Shown here: positions 27,425 through 36,008 of the stretch, piece by piece
Layout: each line of letters starts with the position of its first letter
Position numbering within the stretch: position 1 is the first letter of the stretch
NCBI GenBank assembly: GCA_002716125.1
Contig: PAZH01000050.1
Location: 35,687 to 99,686 of the forward strand
DNA from: Rhodospirillaceae bacterium
GTDB lineage: Bacteria > Pseudomonadota > Alphaproteobacteria > UBA8366
Length of the DNA: 64,000 nucleotides
Direction of reading: 5' to 3'
Translations under genes and position numbers: made by a program
The notes under the pieces: generated by a model
The model's database searches: none
Told to the model about the DNA's origin: nothing
What the model saw: only the letters and a program-made list of their open reading frames with translations

Positions 27425-28411
27425 ATGCTGACACAGGTGAAGCGACTGTGGGAATTGCCGGAATCGGCCGCGACGGACGAAAGCGTATTTCTGGAGCGAC
27501 GCCGGCTGTGCAAGGCGATTGCAGCGGGGCCAGCTCTTTTGGCGGGCGGCGGGGCCGGTGCGGCCTGGGCCGCCGCGAAGGCGGGGGAGGACCCGACGGC
27601 GGATCTCTATCCTGTAAAGCGGAACGAGAAATATACCATCGAACCCCGCAAGCTGACCGAAGAAGGTCACGCGATCACCTATAACAATTTCTATGAGTTC
27701 GGCAGTCACAAACGAATTGCGAAAGCGGCGCAAAAGCTCAAAATTCGGCCTTGGATGGTCAAGATCGACGGTATGGTCGAAAAGGAAATGACGGTCGATT
27801 TTGATGATCTGATCCGGCAAATGCCGCTTGAAGAGCGTCTCTATCGCTTCCGCTGCGTCGAAGCGTGGTCGATGGCGGTACCGTGGAGCGGTTTCCCGAT
27901 GAAGGCTTTGGTCGACTTCGCCAAACCGCTATCAGGTGCGAAATACGTTGTCATGAAGACGGCGGAGCAGAAAGACACCATGCCGGGCCTCAAACAATTC
28001 TGGTATCCGTGGCCCTACCTCGAAGGGCTGACGATCGAAGAAGCGACGAATGAGCTGGCCTTCATCGCGACCGGTATGTACGGCAAGCCGATCCCGCGAC
28101 AGAACGGGGCGCCGCTGCGCCTGGCCGTGCCGTGGAAATACGGTTTCAAGAATATTAAGTCGCTCGTCAGCTTTACCTTTACCGATACGCAGCCGGTTAG
28201 CTATTGGGAAAAGATCGCGAAGCGGGAGTATGGCTTCTGGGCGAATGTGAACCCGAAAGTCGATCATCCGCGTTGGTCGCAGGCGAGCGAGCGGGTCTTG
28301 GGCGGTGGCCAGAAGCGCGTGCCGACATTGCTCTATAACGGCTACGCAGAGCAAGTCGCCGGCCTTTATACCGGCATGGAGAAGAAACTCGGCGACCGGC
28401 TCTTCCGCTAG
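27425..28411 (+). CDS. msrP: Protein-methionine-sulfoxide reductase catalytic subunit MsrP (YedY)
   Basis: 328 residues. A twin-Arg region (ERRRLCKAIAAG, 24-35) before an Ala/Gly hydrophobic run fits Tat export of the folded molybdoenzyme. The molybdopterin-binding SUOX fold is clear: RIAKAAQKLK, the Mo-ligand C144 in RFRCVEAWSM, YPWPYLEGL, and RLAVPWKYGFKNIKS. It repairs oxidised methionines in periplasmic proteins. The haem membrane partner MsrQ normally follows; here the next gene is on the opposite strand, so electrons must come from a distant MsrQ or another donor. Confidence 0.93.
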   Translation: MLTQVKRLWELPESAATDESVFLERRRLCKAIAAGPALLAGGGAGAAWAAAKAGEDPTADLYPVKRNEKYTIEPRKLTEEGHAITYNNFYEFGSHKRIAKAAQKLKIRPWMVKIDGMVEKEMTVDFDDLIRQMPLEERLYRFRCVEAWSMAVPWSGFPMKALVDFAKPLSGAKYVVMKTAEQKDTMPGLKQFWYPWPYLEGLTIEEATNELAFIATGMYGKPIPRQNGAPLRLAVPWKYGFKNIKSLVSFTFTDTQPVSYWEKIAKREYGFWANVNPKVDHPRWSQASERVLGGGQKRVPTLLYNGYAEQVAGLYTGMEKKLGDRLFR

Positions 28412-28414
28412 AGC

Positions 28415-28431
28415 CGTCTCCTATAGAGACG
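28415..28431. terminator. Hairpin between convergent genes
   Basis: CGTCTC and GAGACG pair over six bases around a CTATA loop, right between the msrP stop (28411) and the stop of the facing dehydrogenase (28421). There is no clear T-run on either side, so it is a weak, possibly bidirectional terminator. Confidence 0.35.
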
Positions 28432-29344
28432 CAATGTCGTCTTTCAGGATCTCGAGGCCACGTCTCATCAGACGATCTGCGGCATCCGGCGTCTTCCAGG
28501 CGGCGTGCGCCGATAGGGTGACATTCTGCATGCTGCGAAGTGGCGACTCACTTTCCAGGGGTTCGACCGTGTAGACATCGAGAGCGGCGTGCCCAAGCGG
28601 CCCGTTCTTGAGTGCCTCGACCAAGGCGGCGTCATCGACCACGCCGCCCCGGGCGGTGTTCACCAAAATCGCCCCTGGTTTCATCGACTGCAGAAACGGG
28701 GCGCCGATCATTTTGTTCGTCGTATCCGAAAAAGCGATATGGAGCGAGACCGCATCGGCGTCGCGGAAGACTTGTTCGAGCGGTACTTCTTTGCAGGGAA
28801 GCGACGAGTCGACGCCGCTTCGGTTCCACGCAATGCAGTTCATCCCGAACCCCGCAGCGATGCGGCATAACTCGGCGCCAACAGCGCCGGTTCCGACAAT
28901 GCCGAGGGTTTTGCCACGTAATTCTACGCCCTCGAAGGCCGACCATGTGCCGCTTCTCATCTCGCGGTCCATCTGACTGAGCCCACGCGCGGCGGACATC
29001 AAGAGCGCGAAGGCATGTTCCGCGATACTCCGGTCGCCATAACCGGCGATATACCGCACGGCGATACCGAAATCTTCGCCGTCCTGCGGATCGACATAGC
29101 TCGCAACGCCGGTGCCGAGAAAGATGATGCTTTTCATGCGCTCGGCGTTGGCTTCCAGAAGCGCTCGGGGCATCACCGTGTGCCCGTTCAAAATGCCTTT
29201 GTAGCCTTTAACGATGTCCGCGAGCTCCGATTGTGTCGGATCGCCCATATGCAGGTCGACCCCGTCGGTGAGCTCCGATGGATAGGTCTCCATCAAATCC
29301 CGCATGTTGGGAGCGCAGTCGATGTAGATGGAATGTCCAGCCAT
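28421..29344 (-). CDS. D-isomer-specific 2-hydroxyacid dehydrogenase
   Basis: 307 residues from ATG 29344, 8 bases after the acyl-CoA ligase stop. The nucleotide site is LGIVGTGAVGAELCRI, and the second strand ends CIAWNRSG, which lacks the Asp of NAD enzymes and suggests NADP(H). NTARGGVVDDAALVEAL carries the substrate Arg, and LSAHAAWKT the catalytic His. It differs from the enzyme at 8472 in length and loop sequence. Its partner in the operon is an AMP-forming ligase, so it may reduce or oxidise a hydroxyacid that is then activated to a CoA ester. Confidence 0.87.
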   Translation of the reverse strand: MAGHSIYIDCAPNMRDLMETYPSELTDGVDLHMGDPTQSELADIVKGYKGILNGHTVMPRALLEANAERMKSIIFLGTGVASYVDPQDGEDFGIAVRYIAGYGDRSIAEHAFALLMSAARGLSQMDREMRSGTWSAFEGVELRGKTLGIVGTGAVGAELCRIAAGFGMNCIAWNRSGVDSSLPCKEVPLEQVFRDADAVSLHIAFSDTTNKMIGAPFLQSMKPGAILVNTARGGVVDDAALVEALKNGPLGHAALDVYTVEPLESESPLRSMQNVTLSAHAAWKTPDAADRLMRRGLEILKDDIASL

Positions 29345-29352
29345 CTCGGTCT

Positions 29353-30852
29353 CTACCCTGCCAGGCGTTTGGTCGCGTCGGCAGCGAGGGTCTTTCGATC
29401 GAGTTTGTTCGTGCTGGCGAGAGGGAGATCGTCCAAGAGCCATACATGGCGAGGGTGCTGGTAGGCAGGGCCGCCCGCCAAAGCGTGCTGTTTGACGGCA
29501 TCCGTATCCAACGCCATGCCATCTGCCGCAACGACGAAAGCAACGGGCATCGCGCCGCGCACTTCATCTTCGACGGGGACGACGCAGGCTTGTTTGATGG
29601 CCGGATGGCTTTCCAGCAGCTTCTCGACTTCGACCGGAAAGACGTTCTCGCCGTTGCACACGAACATGTCGTCGACACGATCGACGAAATAGTGAAATCC
29701 ATCCGCGTCGCGGCGCAGGATATCGCCGGTTTTGTAATAGCCGTCCGCCGTCATGACCTCGGCCGTTTTTTCCGGGAGTTTGTGGTAGCCCGGCGTTTTG
29801 GCAGGACAGTCCATTTGGAGCTCGCCTTGATCGGCATCTAAGTTGTCGCCATCGACCAGCCGCATCCGCACTTCCGGCACCGGGTATCCGATCGAAAGGT
29901 CGGGCGTCGGCAGGCCATCGGGATGCGCTCCGAAGCAGACAGGTCCCGCTTCTGTCGTGCCGTAGCCGTAGGAGATTGAAGCGCCTTGAAAAGCTTTCCG
30001 GATGTCGTCGAAAAGGCGCTGCGTTGCGGGTGCGGATCCCATACGCACGATCTTCACGGACGAGACGTCGGTCCCTGCCACCAACGCCGTCTCTTTCGTG
30101 ACGAGGGCCATCATCGTCGGCACGGACGTCAACCACGTGCATTGGAACCGTTCGATCGCCTTCACATAGCCCTCCGTCGTGAATTGCGGCAAAAGGACGA
30201 TCGTCGCGTGCCCGAGCAGGGCGGCTTTCGCAATGGCGAGCGCGTTCATGTGATAGAGCGGTGCCGCGACCAGCAGGCGGTGGGGCGCGATATCGCCGCC
30301 TTTGGAGCGCATCTCGATAACCCACAAGTGTCCATAATGGGTCAGCGGCACCCCTTTCGGACGTCCGGTTGAGCCGGAGGTGTATAGAAACATTGCGACT
30401 TCATCCTGGTCGCACGCAACGATATCGAACGGACCCGGGTCGAGAAATGATTCGAAGTCGTCGCCGAATTGAACGATGGGCAGCCCCTCCGGGACCGCGT
30501 CACGCCGCGTTTCATCGACAAAGACAATCTTCGCGTCACAATCGTCCAGAATGTAGGCGACGGTTTCCGGCGGGAATCGCCAGTTGACCGGGACGGAAAT
30601 CATACCGGCCCGCATCGTGCCGAAATACGTTACCAGATAGTCGGCGCTGTTCGCCGCGAGGATCGCAATCCGGTCGCCCCGAGCATAACCGCGCGCCACC
30701 AGCGCTCGTGCCACGGCGTTCGCGCGCTGGTCGAGCGCGCCATGCGACAACGTGATTGGATTGTCGAAGTCCGAAGCATCGATCAACGCGGGTTTATCTT
30801 GGTCGAGGGATCGATCCGTGAGGTCACCCAGATTGCCTGTCGCAGGTAGCAT
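29353..30852 (-). CDS. AMP-dependent acyl-CoA synthetase/ligase
   Basis: 499 residues from ATG 30852; the longer reading frame upstream lies inside the neighbouring exported-protein region and is rejected. Adenylation motifs: YTSGSTGRPKGVP (A3), YGYGTTEAGPV, GYYKTGDILRRD (A7) and TNKLDRKTL with the C-terminal catalytic Lys. It activates a carboxylic acid to acyl-AMP and then acyl-CoA. The acid may be a medium-chain or aromatic one. It precedes the 2-hydroxyacid dehydrogenase in one operon. No strong ribosome site is seen. Confidence 0.9.
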   Translation of the reverse strand: MLPATGNLGDLTDRSLDQDKPALIDASDFDNPITLSHGALDQRANAVARALVARGYARGDRIAILAANSADYLVTYFGTMRAGMISVPVNWRFPPETVAYILDDCDAKIVFVDETRRDAVPEGLPIVQFGDDFESFLDPGPFDIVACDQDEVAMFLYTSGSTGRPKGVPLTHYGHLWVIEMRSKGGDIAPHRLLVAAPLYHMNALAIAKAALLGHATIVLLPQFTTEGYVKAIERFQCTWLTSVPTMMALVTKETALVAGTDVSSVKIVRMGSAPATQRLFDDIRKAFQGASISYGYGTTEAGPVCFGAHPDGLPTPDLSIGYPVPEVRMRLVDGDNLDADQGELQMDCPAKTPGYHKLPEKTAEVMTADGYYKTGDILRRDADGFHYFVDRVDDMFVCNGENVFPVEVEKLLESHPAIKQACVVPVEDEVRGAMPVAFVVAADGMALDTDAVKQHALAGGPAYQHPRHVWLLDDLPLASTNKLDRKTLAADATKRLAG

Positions 30853-30931
30853 AAGTCGAAACCGGTTGTTGGTGGTCAATGAAGCGGTGGAGATAGATGC
30901 CGTATCGGTAAGCGAGGACGCAAGCTTCGAT

Positions 30932-31885
30932 TTAGGTTCCGGAGATTTTCGCACGCCGAATAGCGATATCGCCGGAACGATTGCGGATGATCGCACCATC
31001 GAACGGATCGCGGAAACCGCGGTCGCCGGTTCGCAGAACGGATGTGCCCTGGATCGTAACTTCCATCTCGCCATTGGGTTGCCGCGTCCAAAGGAGAGCG
31101 GTCGGTGTTTCCGGATCGAACTGAAATTTTACAGTTGCCTGTTCGATGATGGCCGCGCCACCGCGGCCGTTCACGCGGATGAGACGCAGGAAGGTCTGAT
31201 CGCTTTTGTCCTCACGCGCAACGATCAGCTCATATCCAGCGCGATTGCGACCTTGATAGACGGCCAGCTCGAACTGAGCGGCCCCGCTGCCGCTCAACGG
31301 CCTCGCGGTTATATCCGCTTCAAATGAGAAGGCGTTCGAAATCGCAACCGGGGCAATAATTTCTGAGACGCCGTTTCGATGAGCCGCCGATTGCCTTTGG
31401 TTTGAAGAGCCGGATGGCTGATTGCCTTTGAGGGCCTGGTTGAGTAGGGCGCCGAACAATTGCTGGACGGCGTCGCCTTGTTGTTGTGAAGAACGAGACG
31501 ATGTTTGGGATTGTTGTCTTGGCGGTTGCGCCAGGGACCTTAGGCCATAACGCCAATCGAGACGAAACTCGCCGGCGGTGACTTGCCACGGCGCACTTGG
31601 TGCCGGGCCGCGGGCGGAAAAATCATCGCTCAAAACGACCTTCGACCATGGATTATGGTATCGATTAACGAGGTCGCGAAGGTCTTTCAAAAACCAAGGG
31701 TCCGCCAAGCGTTTTCGCTCGCCCTCATCCAACATTTTGTTAATGGAATTCGTCAGCTCCCGGAGGCGCTCATCACTTTTATTCGGAGTGCCATAACCGG
31801 TCTGCGCCGGGTATTTCGAAGATTGTGCGAACGCAGCGGTCGCGCCAAATGCGACGTATAAGATAAAAGCCGTTAAATTACGCAT
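30932..31885 (-). CDS. Exported protein of unknown function, cluster left edge
   Basis: 317 residues with a signal peptide (MRNLTAF to AFAQ, about 1-20). An N-terminal helical part (35-90, with two conserved-looking DLRDLVNRYHNPW features) is followed by a Gln/Ser-rich linker (118-165). The C-terminal half is beta-rich with FSFEADITARPLSGSGAAQFELAVYQG, given by extent about 183-210, recalling a concanavalin-like (LamG/DUF1080-type) sandwich. That likeness is weak. The ribosome site is poor. It marks the left border of the envelope-related cluster and lies behind the OmpA-domain gene in the same direction. Confidence 0.7.
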   Translation of the reverse strand: MRNLTAFILYVAFGATAAFAQSSKYPAQTGYGTPNKSDERLRELTNSINKMLDEGERKRLADPWFLKDLRDLVNRYHNPWSKVVLSDDFSARGPAPSAPWQVTAGEFRLDWRYGLRSLAQPPRQQSQTSSRSSQQQGDAVQQLFGALLNQALKGNQPSGSSNQRQSAAHRNGVSEIIAPVAISNAFSFEADITARPLSGSGAAQFELAVYQGRNRAGYELIVAREDKSDQTFLRLIRVNGRGGAAIIEQATVKFQFDPETPTALLWTRQPNGEMEVTIQGTSVLRTGDRGFRDPFDGAIIRNRSGDIAIRRAKISGT

Positions 31886-31954
31886 TGTTTTTGCCCGCCA
31901 CTGTTCTGGTGGCGATTTTACGGAATTTGTCGGGCTTTGTCTCGGTGCGGTGGA

Positions 31955-32506
31955 TTATTTTCCCAGCAGAACGTCGTTTGCCGTCTTGTTCGACGGTGCC
32001 TGTTTTATGCGTATCTCGGTCGGTTGGACGGGCGTTAAGTTGACGATCTCCACCCGCCGATTGATGCGAGCCGTCGGATTCAAGGGATCCCGGAGTTCGT
32101 TTTCACCCTTCCCGACCGCATTCAACCGCGAGCGCTCGATACCGAATCTCTTCGTCAGATATCGAACTACCGCCTTCGCACGTTTGTCTGAAAGTGCTTG
32201 GTTCAGTTGCCGGCTCCCGGACGCATCCGTATGTCCCGCGACTTCGAACCGCGATGAACGGAGTTGCGCGCTTTGTAGGGCGTGGCCAAGTTGATTAAGC
32301 ATTTGGCGTGCTTCGGGAGTCAGCACGGCCGAGCCCGACGAGAAGGTGACCGCAAGGTCGATCGCGCGGTACGGCTTCCCCCCGTGCACCGGCAGGTAAG
32401 TAATTGGCGCGAGGCTGCGAATGATTTCATTCGCATCGGGTTCGCCGGCTTGCACGGGCCCGGCCAATGCAATCAACGCAATGCCAATGAATAACTTAAG
32501 CTTCAT
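31955..32506 (-). CDS. OmpA-family peptidoglycan-binding protein
   Basis: 183 residues from ATG 32506, AGGAAA site. A signal peptide ends at VQA (about 20). There is no beta-barrel. The OmpA_C domain (about 55-165) is complete: FSSGSAVLTPEARQML, then GHTDASGS, the LSDKRAKAVVRYL helix with the Asp and Arg that bind diaminopimelate, and INRRVEIVNL. It should be periplasmic and bind the cell wall without lipid or barrel anchoring. It is divergent from the FlgO-like pair across a 279-base spacer. Confidence 0.88.
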   Translation of the reverse strand: MKLKLFIGIALIALAGPVQAGEPDANEIIRSLAPITYLPVHGGKPYRAIDLAVTFSSGSAVLTPEARQMLNQLGHALQSAQLRSSRFEVAGHTDASGSRQLNQALSDKRAKAVVRYLTKRFGIERSRLNAVGKGENELRDPLNPTARINRRVEIVNLTPVQPTEIRIKQAPSNKTANDVLLGK

Positions 32507-32711
32507 TGTGTTTCCTTTGCCGAGCGCGACATGCCGATGCAACCGAAGAGAGGTGGATGCCGCGAGAATGTTTATGCACCCAATAGTAATGGAAGATTCA
32601 GGCGTGTTTTTGCTGATCCAGCCGTGCGCCTCGCTTACTATCTGTAATTTATTGCCCAAGAAGGTGGTTAATTCGTCGTCTTGTTAGAAAAATCGCCTTG
32701 GACTCTGCGTA

Positions 32712-32749
32712 ACCCATTTTGCGGACGCTGAATTTGGCGTCGAATGGGT
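32712..32749. other. Two-step hairpin in the 279-base spacer 32507-32785
   Basis: ACCCATT (32712-32718) pairs with AATGGGT (32743-32749), and inside it GACGC (32724-32728) pairs with GCGTC (32737-32741). It lies about 36 bases before ATG 32786, so it would be in the leader of the FlgO-like gene or form an operator between divergent genes. The rest of the spacer is AT-rich and holds no gene I can support. Confidence 0.4.
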
Positions 32750-32785
32750 CAATACCGGTAAATCTTTATCGGAAGGAGATTGGTA

Positions 32786-33739
32786 ATGAATCGCTTGTAT
32801 TTGGTGTTTGGAGCCTTGGCTGTTTTTCTCTTTGGACAAACCGGCTTGGCCGTCGCGGAAGGAAAGAATCCAACCATTTTGATCATGGCGGAAGACGGCG
32901 ACAAAGAGAGTATTCCCCGTAAAAGTCGGATTTCGACGCGAATTCTGAACGAGATTGTGACGCAATTCGATTCGCGCGGCTACGACGTTTACGATGAGAC
33001 GGCCCTGACCGTCGGAACGCATGTACAAGGTCGCAGCAGGCGGACCGATGCCGAATTGGTCGATGTTGCGAAGTCGATTCAGCGGCCACCGATCGACATC
33101 GTCATTTTCTTCGAGGTCTTTGCCAATGTGACTCGCAAGACCTACCAGAATGAATTGCGTCTGCGCACGGTCGGCCGCTTGCTCAGCGTGGCGGACGGTC
33201 GACGTCTTGGGAACTGGGAAGCAAAGCTGCCGGAGCATCGCGATCAGGTTTGGCTCTTGCCGAACCGTTGTTTTCCCGCCGGCGAGCGTATCAGCCGCAA
33301 TTGTCTGTTGGAGGTGGTTGGCGACGATGCGCGTATCTTAGCGCAGGAAGTTGGTGCGATTATTTCCGAGAAGCTTGAGACGCATTTGCAGACTGTCGGC
33401 GGTGGCGGACAGGCTGAAAAGGAAGAAGGTCTGAAGCGCGGTTTCAATCTGGTGTTCGATGGATTCACATCGCGTGATTACCGCGACATGGAGGAGTATC
33501 TGGTAATCTTCTCCGGGTACATCAATCATCGGCCGACGCGTTCGTCCCATCTTCATCACGAGGTTTGGTATGAATCGACGATTGCGACCCGTAAGCTCGA
33601 GCGGAATCTTCACAAGATGATGGAGCTCTTGAAACTGCCCTATGTGCTGAAGTTCTCGGGCAATTCCTACACGATCAAAGCAAAAAACCTACGCAATGAA
33701 GCGGGTGCATCGCGCTCCGGCAAAAAGAATAAGTGGTAG
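32786..33739 (+). CDS. Exported FlgO/CsgG-like protein, paralogue A
   Basis: 317 residues from ATG 32786 with AAGGAG. A signal peptide ends near AVA (24); there is no lipobox. The N-terminal half has an alternating alpha/beta pattern like the FlgO/CsgG fold: TILIMAED, then TRILNEIV, the YDETALT motif (69-75), RTDAELVDVAKSI and IDIVIFFEVFA. A Cys pair lies at NRCFP and RNCLLE. The C-terminal part has IFSGY and WYES. The next gene is a clear paralogue sharing all these motifs. Function is unknown; FlgO-type proteins sit in the outer membrane or periplasm around envelope machines. Confidence 0.8.
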   Translation: MNRLYLVFGALAVFLFGQTGLAVAEGKNPTILIMAEDGDKESIPRKSRISTRILNEIVTQFDSRGYDVYDETALTVGTHVQGRSRRTDAELVDVAKSIQRPPIDIVIFFEVFANVTRKTYQNELRLRTVGRLLSVADGRRLGNWEAKLPEHRDQVWLLPNRCFPAGERISRNCLLEVVGDDARILAQEVGAIISEKLETHLQTVGGGGQAEKEEGLKRGFNLVFDGFTSRDYRDMEEYLVIFSGYINHRPTRSSHLHHEVWYESTIATRKLERNLHKMMELLKLPYVLKFSGNSYTIKAKNLRNEAGASRSGKKNKW

Positions 33740-33748
33740 GTAGAACCC

Positions 33749-33785
33749 GGTGGCGATCCGTTGACTGATCAATCGGATCGCCACC
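33749..33785 (+). terminator. Long hairpin between the FlgO-like paralogues
   Basis: GGTGGCGATCCG (33749-33760) pairs perfectly with CGGATCGCCACC (33774-33785). Four more pairs (TTGA with TCAA) cap it, with one bulged T and a CTGA loop. It starts 10 bases after the stop of paralogue A. An imperfect T-rich stretch follows from 33801, about 15 bases later. It could terminate or attenuate transcription or protect the upstream message from 3' decay. Confidence 0.55.
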
Positions 33786-33827
33786 CATGGAATCAAAATA
33801 TTATTTTTAAGCAATAGGTTAACCGTC

Positions 33828-34733
33828 ATGCGCAGTATTGTTGTATCCTGCCTCGCGTTGTTGGTTCTAACCGCTTGTCAGACGACGGGTGAGTTCGACG
33901 CGGGGAGCCGCAGTTCTCACACTGTCCTTGTCATGTCGGAAGACGCGGAACCTGGCAGCATCTCACGAACGAATAACGTGACCCGTCGTGTCATCAATGA
34001 AATATCAGGTCAGATCAGTGAATACGGGTTTAGCGTTTTCGATGAAGCGGCATTGACCTTCAATTCACCTAAGCAAAAGACGACGCGCCGGCGTGACTCG
34101 GATCTGATTGATCTCGCGCGTTCGATCACGCGTCCCCGGATTGAAACGATCGTCCTGTTCACCGTCTATAGTGAAAGCCGTATTCATCCGCACACACGCA
34201 AGCTTCGGGTGCGGGTTAGCGGACGCCTATTGGATGCGCAATCCGGGCGCCATCTCGGCCATTTCGAAGTCTCCGATCTCGATACTATTCATCCCCGTTG
34301 CGGTGGGCGCTGTTATGCTGAGACGGTTGGGAAGATCGCCCAGTCCCTCGGCCGCAAGGTCGCGGATGTGCTGGCGCAAAAATTGGATGTCCGTTTTGCA
34401 GGCTCCACGCGCAAGCCGGATAACGACGGCTTGGTTCGTGGTTTGTCTCTCACGTTTAAAAATTTCGGTGTTGTCGAGATGCAAGATATCGAAGGATATC
34501 TTCGGATTTTCTCGGGGTACCGTTCGCACCGTCTCGTGACCAGTTTCCACCGGCAGCGAGAAATTTGGTACGAGTCTTCGATTAAGCATGCGAAATTAGG
34601 ACGCAATCTAGACCGGATGTTTTCGGAACTTGGTATGCAGGCCCGTATCGCATTCGAGGGAAATCAGTATACTATCCGCCAAATCAGAATTCCGGCACAG
34701 GCGCGTCGAAAGGCGCCAGGTTACAAATGGTAG
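33828..34733 (+). CDS. FlgO/CsgG-like lipoprotein, paralogue B
   Basis: 301 residues. The lipobox LTAC gives lipidated C17. The body aligns with paralogue A throughout: FDEAALT (71-77), RRRDSDLIDLARSI, RVSGRLLDAQSGRHLG, a CGGRC pair where A has two spaced Cys, RGLSLTFKNFG, IFSGY, WYES and FEGNQYTI. Both proteins end in KW. One soluble and one lipid-anchored copy suggests a pair that meets at a membrane-bound complex. The TPR-OmpA gene starts 4 bases after the stop. Confidence 0.82.
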   Translation: MRSIVVSCLALLVLTACQTTGEFDAGSRSSHTVLVMSEDAEPGSISRTNNVTRRVINEISGQISEYGFSVFDEAALTFNSPKQKTTRRRDSDLIDLARSITRPRIETIVLFTVYSESRIHPHTRKLRVRVSGRLLDAQSGRHLGHFEVSDLDTIHPRCGGRCYAETVGKIAQSLGRKVADVLAQKLDVRFAGSTRKPDNDGLVRGLSLTFKNFGVVEMQDIEGYLRIFSGYRSHRLVTSFHRQREIWYESSIKHAKLGRNLDRMFSELGMQARIAFEGNQYTIRQIRIPAQARRKAPGYKW

Positions 34734-34737
34734 AATA

Positions 34738-35653
34738 ATGTTTAGGCGTTTTCGGGCAATTTTCCGGATCGGGGGCGGTGTTTTACCGCCCCTCTTTGCG
34801 CTCGTATGGACGGCATTACCGGCATCGGCGGAGATGGATTGTGCGCAAGCCCTGACACAATATCAGGACACAGATACCGAAGGCGCGTTGCGATCGATCG
34901 TGCAGGCGTGCCCGAAGAATGCGGCGGCCCTCAATAATCTCGCCGTAAAATTGGAAGAAAGCGGTCGCCTCGTTGAAGCCAAAGCGACGTACGAGCGGGC
35001 GATTGAGGTCGATCCGACACAAATAGCCCCATATGCCGGTCTTGGCGATGTTTTGAGCGTCCAAGGGAAATCAGCTGAAGCGATCGAGGCGTATGATCGT
35101 TTTCTCAGTGGCCTCGCCGCTGCAAAAGCGAACCGAACGGCAGGTAACCTGGCGGCTTTCGAAGGCGTTTATCGCGCGCGGTTGGCGCAGCAGCAGGAAA
35201 AGGCGAACCGACAAGGCGACGGCGTTATCTCGGCTGACCGCATTACGCGTTCTTTGACGACGAAGCCGCGTCAAACACGGGGTTTGAGCCTCCAGCAACG
35301 GCGTGAGCCGCATATCGACATCCAAATCCACTTCGATTTTGATTCGGCGCCTCACAGGCAGCGCCTTTCGGCAAATTGACGAAATCGCGAAAGCGGTGGC
35401 GACACCGGCGTTAAGCGATCGGCACATCGTTATTGAAGGTCATACGGATAGCACGGGTCCCGACGGCTACAACCGGAACTTATCGATCAAACGGGCGGTT
35501 GCCGTTCGTACGGCGCTCATGAAACGCGGGATTGAAGGGCATCGATTGAGCGCTCTTGGCTTCGGCGAAACGCGACCGGTCGCGGACAATACCACGCAAG
35601 CCGGCCAAGCCGCGAACCGACGCGTTACGTTCGTGAATATGGGTAAGCGCTAA
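34738..35653 (+). pseudogene. TPR-OmpA periplasmic protein, one frameshift
   Basis: The first frame (ATG 34738) has a signal peptide, TPR repeats at about 50-130 (AAALNNLAVKLEESGRLVEAKATYERAIEVDP, given by extent about 56-87, then a second unit) and the OmpA_C strand IQIHFDFDSA. The rest of OmpA_C continues in another frame from about 35353: LTGSAFRQIDEIAKAV, VIEGHTDSTG, LSIKRAVAVRTAL, AANRRVTFVN. One surplus base near 35350-35356 breaks the gene. Both halves are well conserved, so this is a recent mutation or a base-calling error. If intact it is a cell-wall-binding TPR protein in the same operon as the FlgO-like pair. Confidence 0.75.
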
Positions 35654-35672
35654 GTCCGGGACTTTGCCGAAC

Positions 35673-35885
35673 TTATGAATCGTCCAACATCTGCGGATGA
35701 AAGGACAATCCATCGACGGTCGCGCGCGCCACTGCGTCTTCCATGCCTTCCATCGAGGCCAGCATCATTGCCGCGGCTGTAATACCTTCGGAATGTGCGG
35801 TATCTTCGGGGTGACCGGCGCTCAAGGCCTCCTCGACGGTTTCCATGTAACTGTCTTCAAGTAAGTGTTGTGTCGAACTATCCAT
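35673..35885 (-). CDS. Small acidic protein of unknown function
   Basis: 70 residues from ATG 35885; an earlier TTG at 35906 would add 7 residues but lies close to the promoter. The protein is rich in Glu, Ala, Met and Ser, with no signal peptide or membrane segment and no recognised family. It has its own convincing promoter (35923-35951), with about 30 bases of leader, so it is likely expressed apart from the YgiC-like gene upstream. GGGCGAAG precedes the start. Such a short acidic protein could be a regulator or partner of the neighbouring cluster; this is a guess from position. Confidence 0.55.
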   Translation of the reverse strand: MDSSTQHLLEDSYMETVEEALSAGHPEDTAHSEGITAAAMMLASMEGMEDAVARATVDGLSFHPQMLDDS

Positions 35886-35922
35886 GTTGCTTCGCCCAAT
35901 TGACAACGTTGAAGTAGAGCGA

Positions 35923-35951
35923 AGTATACACTATATGTAGTTATTTGTGAA
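35923..35951 (-). promoter_or_regulatory. Strong sigma-70-type promoter of the small acidic protein gene
   Basis: On the minus strand TTCACA (35951-35946, five of six to consensus) and TATACT (35928-35923, five of six) are exactly 17 bases apart, in the most AT-rich spacer of the window (35886-36008). On the plus strand TTGACA (35900-35905) and TATACA (35925-35930) are 19 bases apart, so weaker opposite transcription is possible. Confidence 0.6.
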
Positions 35952-36008
35952 TCAGTATTACTCAATATTTAGTCAGTTTTTATAGTTAAGAAACGATTAA
36001 ATATTCGC

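Noticed and set aside
30853..31074. Upstream extension of the acyl-CoA ligase
   Set aside because: It overlaps the exported-protein gene on the same strand, and the ligase family begins near the chosen ATG 30852.
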